A DNA stretch of 64,000 nt from assembly GCF_002582035.1 (NCBI RefSeq), contig NZ_NUQE01000039.1, positions 155,463-219,462 on the forward strand. Direction: 5' to 3'. The position numbers were made by a program, and so were the translations under genes. Shown here piece after piece: positions 9,193 through 17,734 of the stretch. How positions within the stretch are numbered: the first letter of the stretch is position 1; each line of letters begins with the position of its first letter. Under the pieces are notes generated by a model, which did no database searches, was not told where the DNA came from, and saw nothing but the letters and a program-made list of their open reading frames with translations. Source of the DNA: Bacillus pseudomycoides (lineage in GTDB: Bacteria > Bacillota > Bacilli > Bacillales > Bacillaceae_G).

Positions 9193-9813
9193 TTATCTTA
9201 CCTCTTTTATCCGATTTATTTTTCGATAAGCTGTAGGTGTATATCCTGTTTTCTTTTTAAATAAGGTTGCAAAATGTGCAGTATTCGGTATGCCTACAGC
9301 AAAACTGATTTCTATAATTGTATGATTCGTATTAGTAAGGTATTGCATAGCTTTGGAAATACGTGTTTGTTGTATATATTCAATTGGAGTTATTCCTTTC
9401 ATCTTCTTAAATGTGCGCTGTAAATGATAAGGGCTACCGTGACACATATTTGCTAGTATTGCAAGTGTTAATGTTTCGGAGTAATGGTTATCAATGTATT
9501 CCGTAATTTGCGCTATCCAATCTTCTTCAGGTAATCTTAGTCCATTTGGCTTACAGCGTTTACAAGGACGAAATTTTTCTGAGAGAGCTTGTTGTACATT
9601 GAGAAAGATTCGTACATTGTTTCTATTAGGAGTTCGAGATTTACATGACGGGCGGCAAAAAATACCTGTTGTTTTTACAGCGTAATAAAATTTGTCATCA
9701 TATGATGAATTATTGTGTATAATCGCTTGCCATCTTTCATCTGTCATGAAATCTTGATACTCGGGAGTTTCTCTTTGAATATTTTCATGGCGTGTTGGTC
9801 TTTCGCTTTTCAT
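9193..9813 (-). CDS. adaA: AdaA-type methylphosphotriester methyltransferase and AraC-family activator
   Basis: A 206-residue regulator and repair protein. The N-terminal Ada zinc domain shows the four cysteines in 'GIFCRPSCKSR' and 'FRPCKRCKPNG'; one of them takes a methyl group from DNA phosphotriesters. Residues from about 105 on form an AraC-type pair of helix-turn-helix motifs ('TLAILANMCHGSPYHLQRTF', then 'IIEISFAVGI'). Methylation switches the protein to an activator of its own operon in B. subtilis. It heads the two-gene operon with adaB. No Ada operator was identified with confidence in the upstream 370 bases. Confidence 0.94.
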   Translation of the reverse strand: MKSERPTRHENIQRETPEYQDFMTDERWQAIIHNNSSYDDKFYYAVKTTGIFCRPSCKSRTPNRNNVRIFLNVQQALSEKFRPCKRCKPNGLRLPEEDWIAQITEYIDNHYSETLTLAILANMCHGSPYHLQRTFKKMKGITPIEYIQQTRISKAMQYLTNTNHTIIEISFAVGIPNTAHFATLFKKKTGYTPTAYRKINRIKEVR

Positions 9814-10187
9814 ATAACCACCTCTGAAATCAGTATATCCTGAATGGAGTACGTATGTACGGATTTATGAATGTAAGAGCAAGATTACAAAGATGAAATA
9901 TAAAATGTTATTCGAAGAAAAAAGGTGTATGAGTAATAGTGGTTTTTCTTATTATTAAAATTTTACAATTATAATTAAAATAATCGTCTTCTAGGCTTAT
10001 ATGTGTAATGTAATAAGGGAAGTGAAGGAAATGAAGGAAATCAATTTCAATATTGACTAAGTGGAGATTAAGCGATTAGGGGATACCATTATATGTAATC
10101 CCTATTGTCATGGTGAATATAAAATATTTTTCTTGACTTTTTATACGAACACGAGGAAAATAGGGAAAAAAGAAGGGAGGGGTAACG
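9814..10187. other. Divergent intergenic region between adaA and a small membrane-protein gene
   Basis: Very AT-rich, with no convincing reading frame or RNA gene. It must contain the leftward adaA promoter and the rightward promoter for the gene at 10188; neither can be placed securely by eye. Confidence 0.4.
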
Positions 10188-10493
10188 TTGGAGGAATATG
10201 TACTAGATATATATAATTTTTTGAGTACAACTGATTGGGAAGATATCATTTCAATTGTAAGTATTTTATTATGTATCCAATTCGTCTTTTTATATGCGCG
10301 AATGAATGGCGCTGAGTTTTCTTTAACGTCCCCATCCGACGTACAAGGGAAGATATCATTAAAGCAGACCAATATAAAACATGTATATTTCCCTTTAATC
10401 ATTATTTTCTTTATTCGTTACATTACTGCTGTTGTAAAGAAAAAAGAAGGAGACGACCACTGTAATCCGATTTGTCATTTAGATTTTAAATGA
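10188..10493 (+). CDS. Small membrane protein of unknown function
   Basis: A 101-residue protein starting at TTG with GAAGGGAGGGG just upstream. Two hydrophobic segments ('IISIVSILLCIQFVFLYA' and 'VYFPLIIIFFIRYI') flank a polar loop, and the tail is basic and Cys/His containing. No family is recognised. A second, 38-codon gene follows within 25 bases behind its own strong ribosome-binding site, so the two probably form a small operon. Confidence 0.55.
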   Translation: MEEYVLDIYNFLSTTDWEDIISIVSILLCIQFVFLYARMNGAEFSLTSPSDVQGKISLKQTNIKHVYFPLIIIFFIRYITAVVKKKEGDDHCNPICHLDFK

Positions 10494-10515
10494 ATGATAA
10501 AAGGAGGAGATTCGT

Positions 10516-10632
10516 ATGTGGATTCGTTTTCTATTAATTGGATTCTTTTCATTAACAGCAATTTCTCTTATAAGCTATCAATTAATTGAGATGTTTCAAG
10601 CATATAGCGATATGTTTTTAAATAAAAACTAA
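10516..10632 (+). CDS. 38-residue single-pass membrane microprotein
   Basis: ATG preceded by AAAGGAGGAG at 6 nt, then 'MWIRFLLIGFFSLTAISLI', which is almost entirely a transmembrane helix, and a short polar tail ending in TAA. The strong ribosome-binding site, the tight spacing to the previous gene and the terminator 42 nt downstream argue that it is real. It could be a small partner of the preceding membrane protein. No homology is claimed. Confidence 0.55.
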   Translation: MWIRFLLIGFFSLTAISLISYQLIEMFQAYSDMFLNKN

Positions 10633-10673
10633 AACAGACCTTATAGTTTGAAATGTTTAGTGTGAAACGATAC

Positions 10674-10716
10674 AATCCTTCTTAAGTGGAAAAGGACTTG
10701 AGGAGGATTTTTTATT
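10674..10716 (+). terminator. Intrinsic terminator
   Basis: AATCCTTCTTAAGT pairs with ACTTGAGGAGGATT, followed by TTTTTATTTTTA. Ends the two-gene membrane-protein unit. Confidence 0.82.
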
Positions 10717-10927
10717 TTTATCCTGTTATTTGTAGATGGTAAGTCCCTTGTCTTAAGGGTATGAGAAAATAAAGAATATAGGTGGAGATAACTACTTGTA
10801 TTTGTTTAATTAATGAATGTTTCACTTTATATCATTATTTCAAACATTTGTCACATTTACACCGTTGATAATATGTTAAAATAATGAAGTTACTATATAC
10901 TTTAAGAAAATCGAGGGAGTGAACAAT

Positions 10928-11467
10928 TTGACTGATCGTTCTGTTGAGCAGAAGAGCTATGCTCCTGTTGTAATAACGCTTTCTGTGGTCGTCAATGCAA
11001 TTATTTTGTTCTTATTTTTTGGACCAATTGGTTACAAAGGAGAAGTACATTTTGATGTAAAAATTTTGCCGATGTTAAATGCGATTTTTAATAGTTTTAC
11101 ATTTGTGTTTTTAATTGCAGCGTTGTTTTCAATTATTAAAAAGAATGTGAATATGCATAGAGGATTTATTCTTGCAGCATTTACAACAACATTGTTATTT
11201 TGTGTTTCGTATTTAACGTATCATTATTTAGCGCCAGCAACGCACTTTGGTGGAGAAGGAATTATTAAATATGTGTATTTCTTCATTTTAATTACACACA
11301 TTTTTCTTGCTGCTATTATTGTGCCGCTTGCATTATTTTCTTTAGTATTCGGATTTACAAACCAACTGACTCGCCATCGTAAAATTGTACGTTGGACAAT
11401 GCCGATTTGGTTATATGTAAGTCTTTCTGGTGTTATTGTATACTTAATGATTTCACCTTATTATTAA
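10928..11467 (+). CDS. yozB: DUF420 membrane protein, cytochrome oxidase assembly (YozB/CtaM-like)
   Basis: A 179-residue protein with five transmembrane helices and conserved histidines in 'MHRGFILAAF', 'TYHYLAPATHFGGEG' and 'LTRHRKIVRWT', the DUF420 pattern. The Staphylococcus relative CtaM is needed for maturation of haem-copper terminal oxidases, which is the likely role here. I place the start at TTG 10928 because GAGGGAG lies about 9 nt upstream; the GTG at 10919 overlaps that site. Monocistronic with a terminator. Confidence 0.85.
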   Translation: MTDRSVEQKSYAPVVITLSVVVNAIILFLFFGPIGYKGEVHFDVKILPMLNAIFNSFTFVFLIAALFSIIKKNVNMHRGFILAAFTTTLLFCVSYLTYHYLAPATHFGGEGIIKYVYFFILITHIFLAAIIVPLALFSLVFGFTNQLTRHRKIVRWTMPIWLYVSLSGVIVYLMISPYY

Positions 11468-11472
11468 AAGGG

Positions 11473-11500
11473 TCTCAGTTTTAACTGAGATTCTTTTTTT
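11473..11500 (+). terminator. Intrinsic terminator after the DUF420 gene
   Basis: TCTCAGTT / AACTGAGA stem with a 2-base loop remainder and a T-rich run. Confidence 0.85.
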
Positions 11501-11581
11501 GTATAAGCAAATATTTTTATAAAAAACTAAATATATGATATACAAAAGTATAGTTATTTTTATCAAGGAAGGATGAGAAGT

Positions 11582-12745
11582 ATGCAAAACTTTGTGTTTC
11601 GTAATCCAACGAAGCTTATTTTTGGAAAAGGTCAATTAGAACAACTGAAACTAGAAGTACCCCATTATGGGAAAAAAGTTTTACTCGTATATGGTGGTGG
11701 AAGTATTAAACAAAATGGAATTTATGATAATGTGATGTCTACGCTAAAAGAAATTGATGCAGAAATTTTTGAGTTAAGTGGTGTGGAACCTAACCCGCGT
11801 TTATCTACAGTAAATAAAGGTATTCAAATTTGTAAAGAAAATGATATCGAGTTTATATTAGCTGTGGGCGGTGGAAGTGTAATAGACTGTACAAAAGCGA
11901 TTGCGGCTGGCAGCAAATATGATGGAGATGCATGGGATCTTGTGACGCAAAAGGCTATTGCAAAAGAGGCATTGCCGTTTGGAACAGTGTTAACTCTTGC
12001 GGCAACAGGTTCTGAAATGAATGCAGGTTCTGTTATTACAAATTGGGAAACAAACGAAAAGTATGGCTGGGGGAGTCCAGTGACGTTCCCGCAATTTTCT
12101 ATTTTAGATCCAGCTCACACAGTATCTGTACCGCGCAACCAAACAATTTATGGTATCGTCGATATTATGTCGCACGTATTCGAGCAATATTTCCATCAAG
12201 GTACAAATACAGTACTGCAAGATCGATACTGTGAGTCTATTTTACAAACGGTTATCGAGACAGCGCCGAAGTTGCTGCGTGATTTAGAAAGTTATGAGCA
12301 CCGTGAAACGATTTTATATTGTGGTACAATGGCGTTAAATGGTATTTTAGCGATGGGTGTACGTGGGGACTGGGCAACGCATAATATTGAGCATGCTGTT
12401 TCGGCAGTGCATGACATTCCGCATGGCGGTGGTTTAGCAATTTTATTCCCAAATTGGATGAAGCGCGTTTTACATGAAAATGTAGCTCGCTTTAAACAAT
12501 TCGCGATTCGAGTATTTCACGTCCAAACAGAAGGTAAAACTGATATTGAAATAGCATTAGAAGGAATTGAAGCATTGCGTCAATTTTGGACATCTATTGG
12601 AGCACCATCTCGCTTAGCTGATTACGAGATTGGCGAAGAAGAAATTGATATTATGGCTGAAAAGGCAATGGTATATGGTGAATTTGGACAATTTAAAAAA
12701 TTAAATAAACAAGATGTCGTAGAGATTTATCAAGCATCGTTATAA
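11582..12745 (+). CDS. yugJ: Iron-containing alcohol (butanol) dehydrogenase
   Basis: A 387-residue group III NAD(P)H-dependent alcohol dehydrogenase. The nucleotide-binding motif '[13 protein letters not shown]' sits near residue 95, and the iron-binding region includes '[12 protein letters not shown]', '[19 protein letters not shown]' and several further histidines. The sequence is very close in type to B. subtilis YugJ/YugK, annotated as NADH-dependent butanol dehydrogenases. I start at ATG 11582, which has AAGGAAGG 9 nt upstream; the ATG at 11573 overlaps that site. It acts in the cytosol on aldehyde/alcohol interconversion. Monocistronic. Confidence 0.93.
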   Translation: MQNFVFRNPTKLIFGKGQLEQLKLEVPHYGKKVLLVYGGGSIKQNGIYDNVMSTLKEIDAEIFELSGVEPNPRLSTVNKGIQICKENDIEFILAVGGGSVIDCTKAIAAGSKYDGDAWDLVTQKAIAKEALPFGTVLTLAATGSEMNAGSVITNWETNEKYGWGSPVTFPQFSILDPAHTVSVPRNQTIYGIVDIMSHVFEQYFHQGTNTVLQDRYCESILQTVIETAPKLLRDLESYEHRETILYCGTMALNGILAMGVRGDWATHNIEHAVSAVHDIPHGGGLAILFPNWMKRVLHENVARFKQFAIRVFHVQTEGKTDIEIALEGIEALRQFWTSIGAPSRLADYEIGEEEIDIMAEKAMVYGEFGQFKKLNKQDVVEIYQASL

Positions 12746-12755
12746 AGTGAAACTT

Positions 12756-12891
12756 CCATCTGTGGGGCTTCATCCCCACAGATGGTTAGTTGAACCAATC
12801 GGGCTTTTACGGGCAGTTATCCCCCACCTATCTTCTTCGCTTTTCTTCCAATCTTGAGGTGGGGGTCTTACTGCCCGTTAATGCGGGATAA
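12756..12891. repeat. B. cereus-type long palindromic repeat (bcr-like)
   Basis: Two nested hairpins. CCATCTGTGGGG pairs perfectly with CCCCACAGATGG (12756-12785). Then a long arm, ACGGGCAGTTATCCCCCACC (12809-12828), pairs with GGTGGGGG and ACTGCCCGT (12859-12879), and the flanks ATCGGGC and TGCGGGAT extend it. The same core recurs in reverse orientation at 5333. Repeats of this look are scattered through B. cereus group genomes; the exact bcr class is not assigned. Confidence 0.7.
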
Positions 12892-12898
12892 ATAAACA

Positions 12899-12932
12899 AA
12901 AAACACTTCTATATAGAATAGAGGTGTTTTTG
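12899..12932 (+). terminator. Intrinsic terminator
   Basis: AAAAACACTTCTAT pairs with ATAGAGGTGTTTTT around a short loop. Probably the final stop for the alcohol dehydrogenase transcript beyond the repeat. Confidence 0.75.
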
Positions 12933-13071
12933 TTTATATTCCTACCAAGATATATTGGAATTTGTTAAAACTGTTAAGGGAGTACTTATTGTAATATAGA
13001 TAGCTTTTGATGGATTTAAATGCCTTTTACGTAGCCGAACTCGTTAAACAATTAGATTAAGCAGAGTTTAT

Positions 13072-13314
13072 TTAGAGTGGATATATCGTTCGACCTGTCA
13101 AGATGTTATATGCGGTGCAAAATTGTGTTTGTGTATATTCGGTAGTCTTAGTATCTGTCTCATCACTCATAAGCATCATATGAAACGAACGCAGTAAACA
13201 ATTTAGCGCGAAGTATAACTCTTCCTGAGAACAGTTTCTTTCTTTTGTTGCTGTCGATAAAATTAAATCTTTTGTTAATGAGCAGAAATCAATAGTAGCT
13301 TGTCCCATTTTCAT
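13072..13314 (-). CDS. Conserved small protein of unknown function
   Basis: An 80-residue cytoplasmic protein beginning 'MKMGQATIDFCSLTKDLI'. The ATG at 13314 has GGAG 9 nt upstream, whereas the longer upstream frame has no such site. It is helical, rich in Thr, Leu and Cys, and has no recognised motif. It stands alone, divergent from miaA. Its role is unknown. Confidence 0.6.
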   Translation of the reverse strand: MKMGQATIDFCSLTKDLILSTATKERNCSQEELYFALNCLLRSFHMMLMSDETDTKTTEYTQTQFCTAYNILTGRTIYPL

Positions 13315-13506
13315 TGTATCATCTCCGTTTTTATTTTTATCATGTATATGAAGTGATTGGACAAAACATGCAAAATAGATTATATTTTTTAACAAATATA
13401 TAATTTCAATTACCGTAATAGAATAACTTGCATTTTAGCTGTTAAAATTGGTAAGATTGGATATAATAATCAGATGGATAACTTTACATAAAGAGAGTTG
13501 AAGTAT

Positions 13507-14457
13507 ATGGGAGAAGAAAAACGGGATAAAGTTGTTATTATTGTTGGACCAACTGCAGTTGGAAAGACAAATCTTAGCATTGAACTGGCAAAAGCGTTAA
13601 ATGGAGAAATTATTAGTGGCGATTCAATGCAAATCTATCGTAATATGGATATAGGTACGGCGAAAGTTACGGAAGAAGAAATGGATGGAATCCCGCATTA
13701 TATGATTGATATAAAAAATCCAGAAGATTCATTTTCTGTTGCTGAGTTTCAAGAGCTTGTACGCGGTCATATTGCAGATATCACAAAACGTGGTAAACTA
13801 CCTATTATTGTTGGCGGAACAGGCTTATATATACAATCTGTGTTATATGATTATCAATTCTCTAATGAGCCGGGAGACCATGAGTACCGTAAACAGCTAG
13901 AACAACAGGCGGAGGAATATGGTGTAGAGTATATACATAGGAAGTTAGAAGAGGTTGATCCAATAAGTGCAAAGCACATTCATCCAAACAATGTGAGACG
14001 TGTCATCCGTGCTTTAGAAATTTTTCATACAACAGGACAGACGATGAGCGATCAATTAGAACAACAGGACAATGAGTTGCTATATGATGTTGCTTTAATT
14101 GGTTTAACAATGGATCGAGATTTATTATACAGTCGCATTAATTTACGTGTAGATATTATGATGAAACAAGATTTATTAGCTGAAGTTGAGCGTTTGTATG
14201 AAGATGGAGTTCGTGATTGTCAATCTATTCAAGCGATTGGTTACAAAGAACTGTATGAGTATTTGGAAGGGAAAACTTCGTTAGAAGAAGCCGTGATGGC
14301 TTTGAAAATAAATTCACGTCGCTACGCAAAAAGGCAGTTAACTTGGTTCCGTAATAAAATGGATGTTAATTGGTTTGATGTTACAAGTGGTGAAAAAAAC
14401 ATAGAAATTTTAGAGTACATAGAAGGAAAGTTACAACTTAAGTCGAATAATAAGTAA
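13507..14457 (+). CDS. miaA: tRNA dimethylallyltransferase
   Basis: Transfers a dimethylallyl group to N6 of adenosine-37 in tRNAs reading UNN codons. The P-loop 'GPTAVGKT' is near the N-terminus, followed by 'GDSMQIYR' and 'IVGGTGLYI'. The tRNA-binding 'YAKRQLTWFR' is near the C-terminus. 316 residues from ATG 13507, the usual length. It precedes hfq by 25 bases, the standard Bacillus arrangement, and the two are probably co-transcribed. Confidence 0.97.
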   Translation: MGEEKRDKVVIIVGPTAVGKTNLSIELAKALNGEIISGDSMQIYRNMDIGTAKVTEEEMDGIPHYMIDIKNPEDSFSVAEFQELVRGHIADITKRGKLPIIVGGTGLYIQSVLYDYQFSNEPGDHEYRKQLEQQAEEYGVEYIHRKLEEVDPISAKHIHPNNVRRVIRALEIFHTTGQTMSDQLEQQDNELLYDVALIGLTMDRDLLYSRINLRVDIMMKQDLLAEVERLYEDGVRDCQSIQAIGYKELYEYLEGKTSLEEAVMALKINSRRYAKRQLTWFRNKMDVNWFDVTSGEKNIEILEYIEGKLQLKSNNK

Positions 14458-14482
14458 GTAGAGAAAAAGAGGAGGATTCGAC

Positions 14483-14707
14483 ATGAAGCAATCAATCAAT
14501 ATTCAAGATCAATTTTTAAACCAACTCCGTAAAGAGAACACGTTTGTTACGCTGTACTTATTAAATGGTTTCCAACTTCGTGGTTTAATTAAAGGCTTTG
14601 ATAATTTTACTGTACTGTTGGAAACAGAAGGTAAGCAACAGCTTATTTATAAACATGCTATTTCAACATTTGTTCCACAAAAGAACGTTTCAATCGAATT
14701 AGAATAG
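14483..14707 (+). CDS. hfq: RNA chaperone Hfq
   Basis: A 74-residue Sm-like hexameric RNA-binding protein. The Sm1 segment '[16 protein letters not shown]' and Sm2 'YKHAIST' are intact, and the N-terminal '[12 protein letters not shown]' helix is canonical. An AGAGGAGGA ribosome-binding site precedes the ATG. It is located directly behind miaA and ends at a strong terminator. Confidence 0.97.
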
Positions 14708-14725
14708 TAAAGAATAGTACATAGC

Positions 14726-14754
14726 AAAAAGAGCGAATCATTCGCTCTTTTTTT
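14726..14754 (+). terminator. Intrinsic terminator after hfq
   Basis: AAAAAGAGCGAAT / ATTCGCTCTTTTTTT, a perfect stem with a T-run. Confidence 0.93.
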
Positions 14755-14859
14755 ATGCTCAATATATATAGAGATTTTAATGGATATATAAAATAGGGGG
14801 TCTATCTGTCGTGTTATCTGTTTCAATAATTGAGAATGTATGTTTTGATTGAAAATTCA

Positions 14860-15444
14860 TTACGCAGGTAGATGTTGAGAATTTTGATCTGATTGGTTCT
14901 CGCTCTTTCGAAGCTTCTTCTCTTCATCCTCTTGCTTGTCTAGAAGTTCGTGTTCACCTTGAAATTGGCTATTCATTCCGATTGGCGTAATTCGTAGTAA
15001 AGTTATTTGTAATTCCTCTGTTTGCTCGATGATATTTCCGAATCCATGATGATTCATCATGGACAATTTTGTAATATACAGTGAAAAGTTGAGTAAATTT
15101 TGTAATTCAATATATATTGTATTTGCTGCAAAAGGTTTCTTGTTCAAAATAGTAATTAAATTTTCGACAATCGCAATGCCAGTTTCTTGCTGTGTCCGTG
15201 TTAAGCTTAAATGTTTCAGACTCCCCCTAATTGTTTTTAAGATGTTTATAAATTGTCTCGTGTTAGATTGTGATGGGTTTGAAAATACAGATGGAAGAAA
15301 AGCAGTTAAGTCGCTTAGAGTTTTTGAAAAAAGATTGTTGTTCAATTCTGGAGCAGGGGTGTAATGAACAGTTGGAATTCGGTGAGGCTGTTTTGGAAAA
15401 TAAGGTTTTGAGATTTTTTTCTGATTATCTTTAACATAAGACAT
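14860..15444 (-). CDS. Conserved hypothetical protein between hfq and spoVK
   Basis: A 194-residue protein starting 'MSYVKDNQKK' at 15444, chosen because GGAAGGAG lies 8 nt upstream. The first 60 residues are Pro/Ser rich, the middle is helical with 'FINILKTIRGSLKHL' and 'FAANTIYIELQNLLNFSLYITKL', and the C-terminus is Glu/Gln rich and charged. The same locus in B. cereus relatives carries spore-surface-type genes, so a spore role is possible, but there are no collagen repeats and no recognised motif. The next leftward gene, the recombinase, lies upstream. Confidence 0.6.
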   Translation of the reverse strand: MSYVKDNQKKISKPYFPKQPHRIPTVHYTPAPELNNNLFSKTLSDLTAFLPSVFSNPSQSNTRQFINILKTIRGSLKHLSLTRTQQETGIAIVENLITILNKKPFAANTIYIELQNLLNFSLYITKLSMMNHHGFGNIIEQTEELQITLLRITPIGMNSQFQGEHELLDKQEDEEKKLRKSENQSDQNSQHLPA

Positions 15445-15548
15445 TGAAAGTCTCCTTCCTAATTGGGATAGTGAAAAACTTATCATAGTAGATGCAACTA
15501 GTATATAAAAAGGAATAGGAGAACGAGCAGTTTCTATGAAAAATAACA

Positions 15549-15576
15549 AAAACGCCTACTACAAGGCGTTTTCTTT
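15549..15576 (-). terminator. Hairpin at the 3' end of the recombinase gene
   Basis: AAAACGCCTTGTAGTAGGCGTTTT on the minus strand overlaps the last codons of the recombinase gene and is followed by TGTTATTTTT. Confidence 0.6.
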
Positions 15577-16521
15577 TTGCTTTGCATAATTATAATATCT
15601 TTTTAATGAAATCTTTGATTTAAAACCAATTCGTTTTATAATTTCTTGTTCTGGAACATGGTTTTGAATGAGGCGTAAAATAAATGTATTTCGTAAATGT
15701 TGACCAGAAATTCCTTTTCGCAGCCCGGCGCGTGCTACTTCAAGCCGAATCATTTTTTGTACAGCGATTTCTGTTAATGCTTTTGGAGCGTCATTTTCGT
15801 ATACCCAGCGGAATGTATTTCGGTTAAAATCAAAAGCTACAAATAATGGATCGGTGCTATGGTATTTTGGGCGTACTGGTTCGGGAATTTTCTTGTAGTA
15901 ATGATATAACTTTTTTTTATCTTCTTCTGTTAATGTAATGATTCGTTCTATTCCGGATACAGCTGGAATAGATAATGTATTATTTTCAAAATGAACGTGA
16001 TGCATATTTAGTGAAACGAGCTCTTGAAGTGACAAACCGTAATCAAGTAAAACCATAATAATACATACGTTTCGATCCATGAGTAACGGACGTACAGGAC
16101 GTTGTTTGTCTGAAAGCCCTTCTAAAGAGGTTAAAATATATTTTAAGCGCTGTTCTTCTTGTGGTGAAATAAAATCTTCATCTCGCAATGCCCGATCTGG
16201 CTGTATAACAAGTTCCATATTTTTTAGTGGGCTAGGTAGGTTTAAAAAATCATACAGTCGATTTAATACAATAAAAACACGGTGCATTGTTTTTTCGGAG
16301 TAATGACGTTTTATTTTTAAGTCTGAAAAATAATCTTCATAGTCTTTTGTACAAAGAGTCCCCCATATATTATTAGAAGAAATTTTTTTATTCTTTTGTA
16401 ACCAATGAATAAAATCTTCAATGTCATAGACGTATCGCTTAATAGTTGAAGATTTCCGTCCCTTGTTGAATAAATAAGCAGAGAAAGCTTGTACTGTATC
16501 ATCAAGTTCTTTTGTTGTCAT
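15559..16521 (-). CDS. Tyrosine recombinase-like protein with degenerate active site
   Basis: A 320-residue chromosomal member of the tyrosine recombinase fold: an N-terminal SAM-like core-binding domain ('FSAYLFNKGRKSSTIKRYV') and a C-terminal catalytic domain. The second arginine box 'GQHLRNTFILRLIQN' and the tyrosine region 'ISLKRYYNYAK' are present. The first catalytic arginine is replaced ('YGLSLQELVSL' where 'TGLRISEL' is usual), and the LGH box reads 'RIGFKS'. Catalysis is therefore doubtful. It is divergent from spoVK. B. cereus relatives carry a recombinase-family gene at this site, so it is host DNA and not the prophage integrase. Confidence 0.8.
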   Translation of the reverse strand: MTTKELDDTVQAFSAYLFNKGRKSSTIKRYVYDIEDFIHWLQKNKKISSNNIWGTLCTKDYEDYFSDLKIKRHYSEKTMHRVFIVLNRLYDFLNLPSPLKNMELVIQPDRALRDEDFISPQEEQRLKYILTSLEGLSDKQRPVRPLLMDRNVCIIMVLLDYGLSLQELVSLNMHHVHFENNTLSIPAVSGIERIITLTEEDKKKLYHYYKKIPEPVRPKYHSTDPLFVAFDFNRNTFRWVYENDAPKALTEIAVQKMIRLEVARAGLRKGISGQHLRNTFILRLIQNHVPEQEIIKRIGFKSKISLKRYYNYAKQKENAL

Positions 16522-16640
16522 AGTCCCACCACCCTAGTTTTCTTACATTATACCAAAAATTTTCAGAAAAAGTTTATTTCTTGGGAAAGCGCAAATTTTG
16601 ACAATAATCGTCAGTGGAATGATAAAGGTGAGGTGATTGT

Positions 16641-17198
16641 ATGGAACAGTCGATGCGAAAGAAGAATAATAATCAAATTAACATCGTGCTAAATCACCGA
16701 AAGAAAAATTCTGTTTCTTCGCCAGAACAAAAGCCAAATCTTTCAAACGAAACTGTTACAAAACATGAAATGTTACAACGGATTGAAGAAGAAATGAGCA
16801 AGCTTGTTGGAATGCAGGAAATTAAAAAAATTATAAAGGAAATTTATGCATGGATTTATGTAAATAAAAAACGGCAAGAAATGGGGTTGAAATCAGAGAA
16901 ACAAGTCCTTCATATGTTGTTTAAAGGCAACCCAGGAACAGGGAAAACAACTGTTGCTAGAATGATTGGAAAATTATTATTTGAAATGAATGTTTTATCA
17001 AAAGGGCATTTAGTTGAAGCGGAACGAGCGGACTTAGTTGGTGAATATATTGGGCACACTGCACAAAAAACACGTGATCTTATTCGAAAAGCAATGGGGG
17101 GGATTTTGTTTATTGACGAAGCCTATTCGCTTGCACGTGGCGGCGAAAAAGATTTTGGAAAAGAAGCGATTGATACGCTCGTTAAAGCGATAGTTTAA
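16641..17198 (+). pseudogene. spoVK: 5' portion of spoVK, cut by the prophage
   Basis: SpoVK is a AAA+ ATPase made in the mother cell and needed for spore maturation. The visible 185 codons cover the N-terminus, Walker A '[15 protein letters not shown]' and Walker B '[16 protein letters not shown]', and then run out of homology at 'DTLVKAIV' and a TAA. Family proteins are about 310-320 residues, so the sensor, arginine-finger and lid regions are missing. The remaining 3' part should lie at the far end of the prophage, outside this window. Not decayed: the frame up to the junction is perfect, which fits reversible excision. Confidence 0.9.
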
Positions 17199-17200
17199 GT
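17178..17200. other. Left prophage attachment junction in spoVK
   Basis: Host coding similarity ends around GTTAAAGCGAT (17181-17191). The sequence beyond is not spoVK-like and leads directly into phage genes. The exact core cannot be set without the right junction. Confidence 0.7.
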
Positions 17201-17290
17201 TTCAGTGTAATTGATTTTATACCGTATCCAGCCGAAAAGTACCGTCATAAAAGGGTTGATCATGAATATGAGTGGGAAAAGTATGTCCAT

Positions 17291-17629
17291 ATGTTGGATA
17301 AGCTAAAGAGAATGTATCATGAAGATTTATTAACTTTGGAGCAAATAAAAGAGGAGACTGGAATCAACACTTGGGTTATTACGGATTTATTTAAAGAGTT
17401 CGATATTCCCACAATGGAACATAAAGAAAGAGCAAAATTAAGACGAGCTAGAGATTTTGATTTGATTTATAAATTACATTTTGAGGAGAAGATGAGCCTA
17501 AATGAAATTTACAGAGAATACAAATTTAGTCCAATGTACTCAAAGAAGGTATTAGAGGACAAAAATATACAGCACTTAGGATTTATAAATCAAAGCAAAA
17601 ATCCTTCCACTCAAAAAAGAAAAGGGTAG
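17291..17629 (+). CDS. Helix-turn-helix-like phage protein at the prophage left end
   Basis: 112 residues from ATG 17291, almost all helical, with two helix-turn-helix-like segments ('LLTLEQIKEETGINTWVI' and 'KMSLNEIYREYKFSPMY') and a basic tail. The frame is open without a start codon for another 35 codons upstream, to the junction at 17186. That stretch also reads like protein ('VIDFIPYPAEKY'). The functional gene may therefore be longer in the excised circular phage, or this is the tail of a gene cut at integration. Function unknown; DNA binding is likely. Confidence 0.55.
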   Translation: MLDKLKRMYHEDLLTLEQIKEETGINTWVITDLFKEFDIPTMEHKERAKLRRARDFDLIYKLHFEEKMSLNEIYREYKFSPMYSKKVLEDKNIQHLGFINQSKNPSTQKRKG

Positions 17630-17734
17630 AAGATAAGAAGGGAAGTGGGGAGGAAGATAAAATTTCACATACTCTATTTGTATTAATAAAATTGTCCACA
17701 TAAATAAAAAATCGGTAAAAATATACAGCAAATG

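Noticed and set aside
9494-9685. Rightward ORF inside adaA, and similar opposite-strand ORFs inside other genes
   Set aside because: They lie wholly inside well-supported genes, have no ribosome-binding site and read as antisense shadows.
15559-16521. Recombinase next to spoVK as the enzyme that inserted the prophage
   Set aside because: It lies on the host side of the junction, is part of the usual locus and has lost a catalytic Arg.
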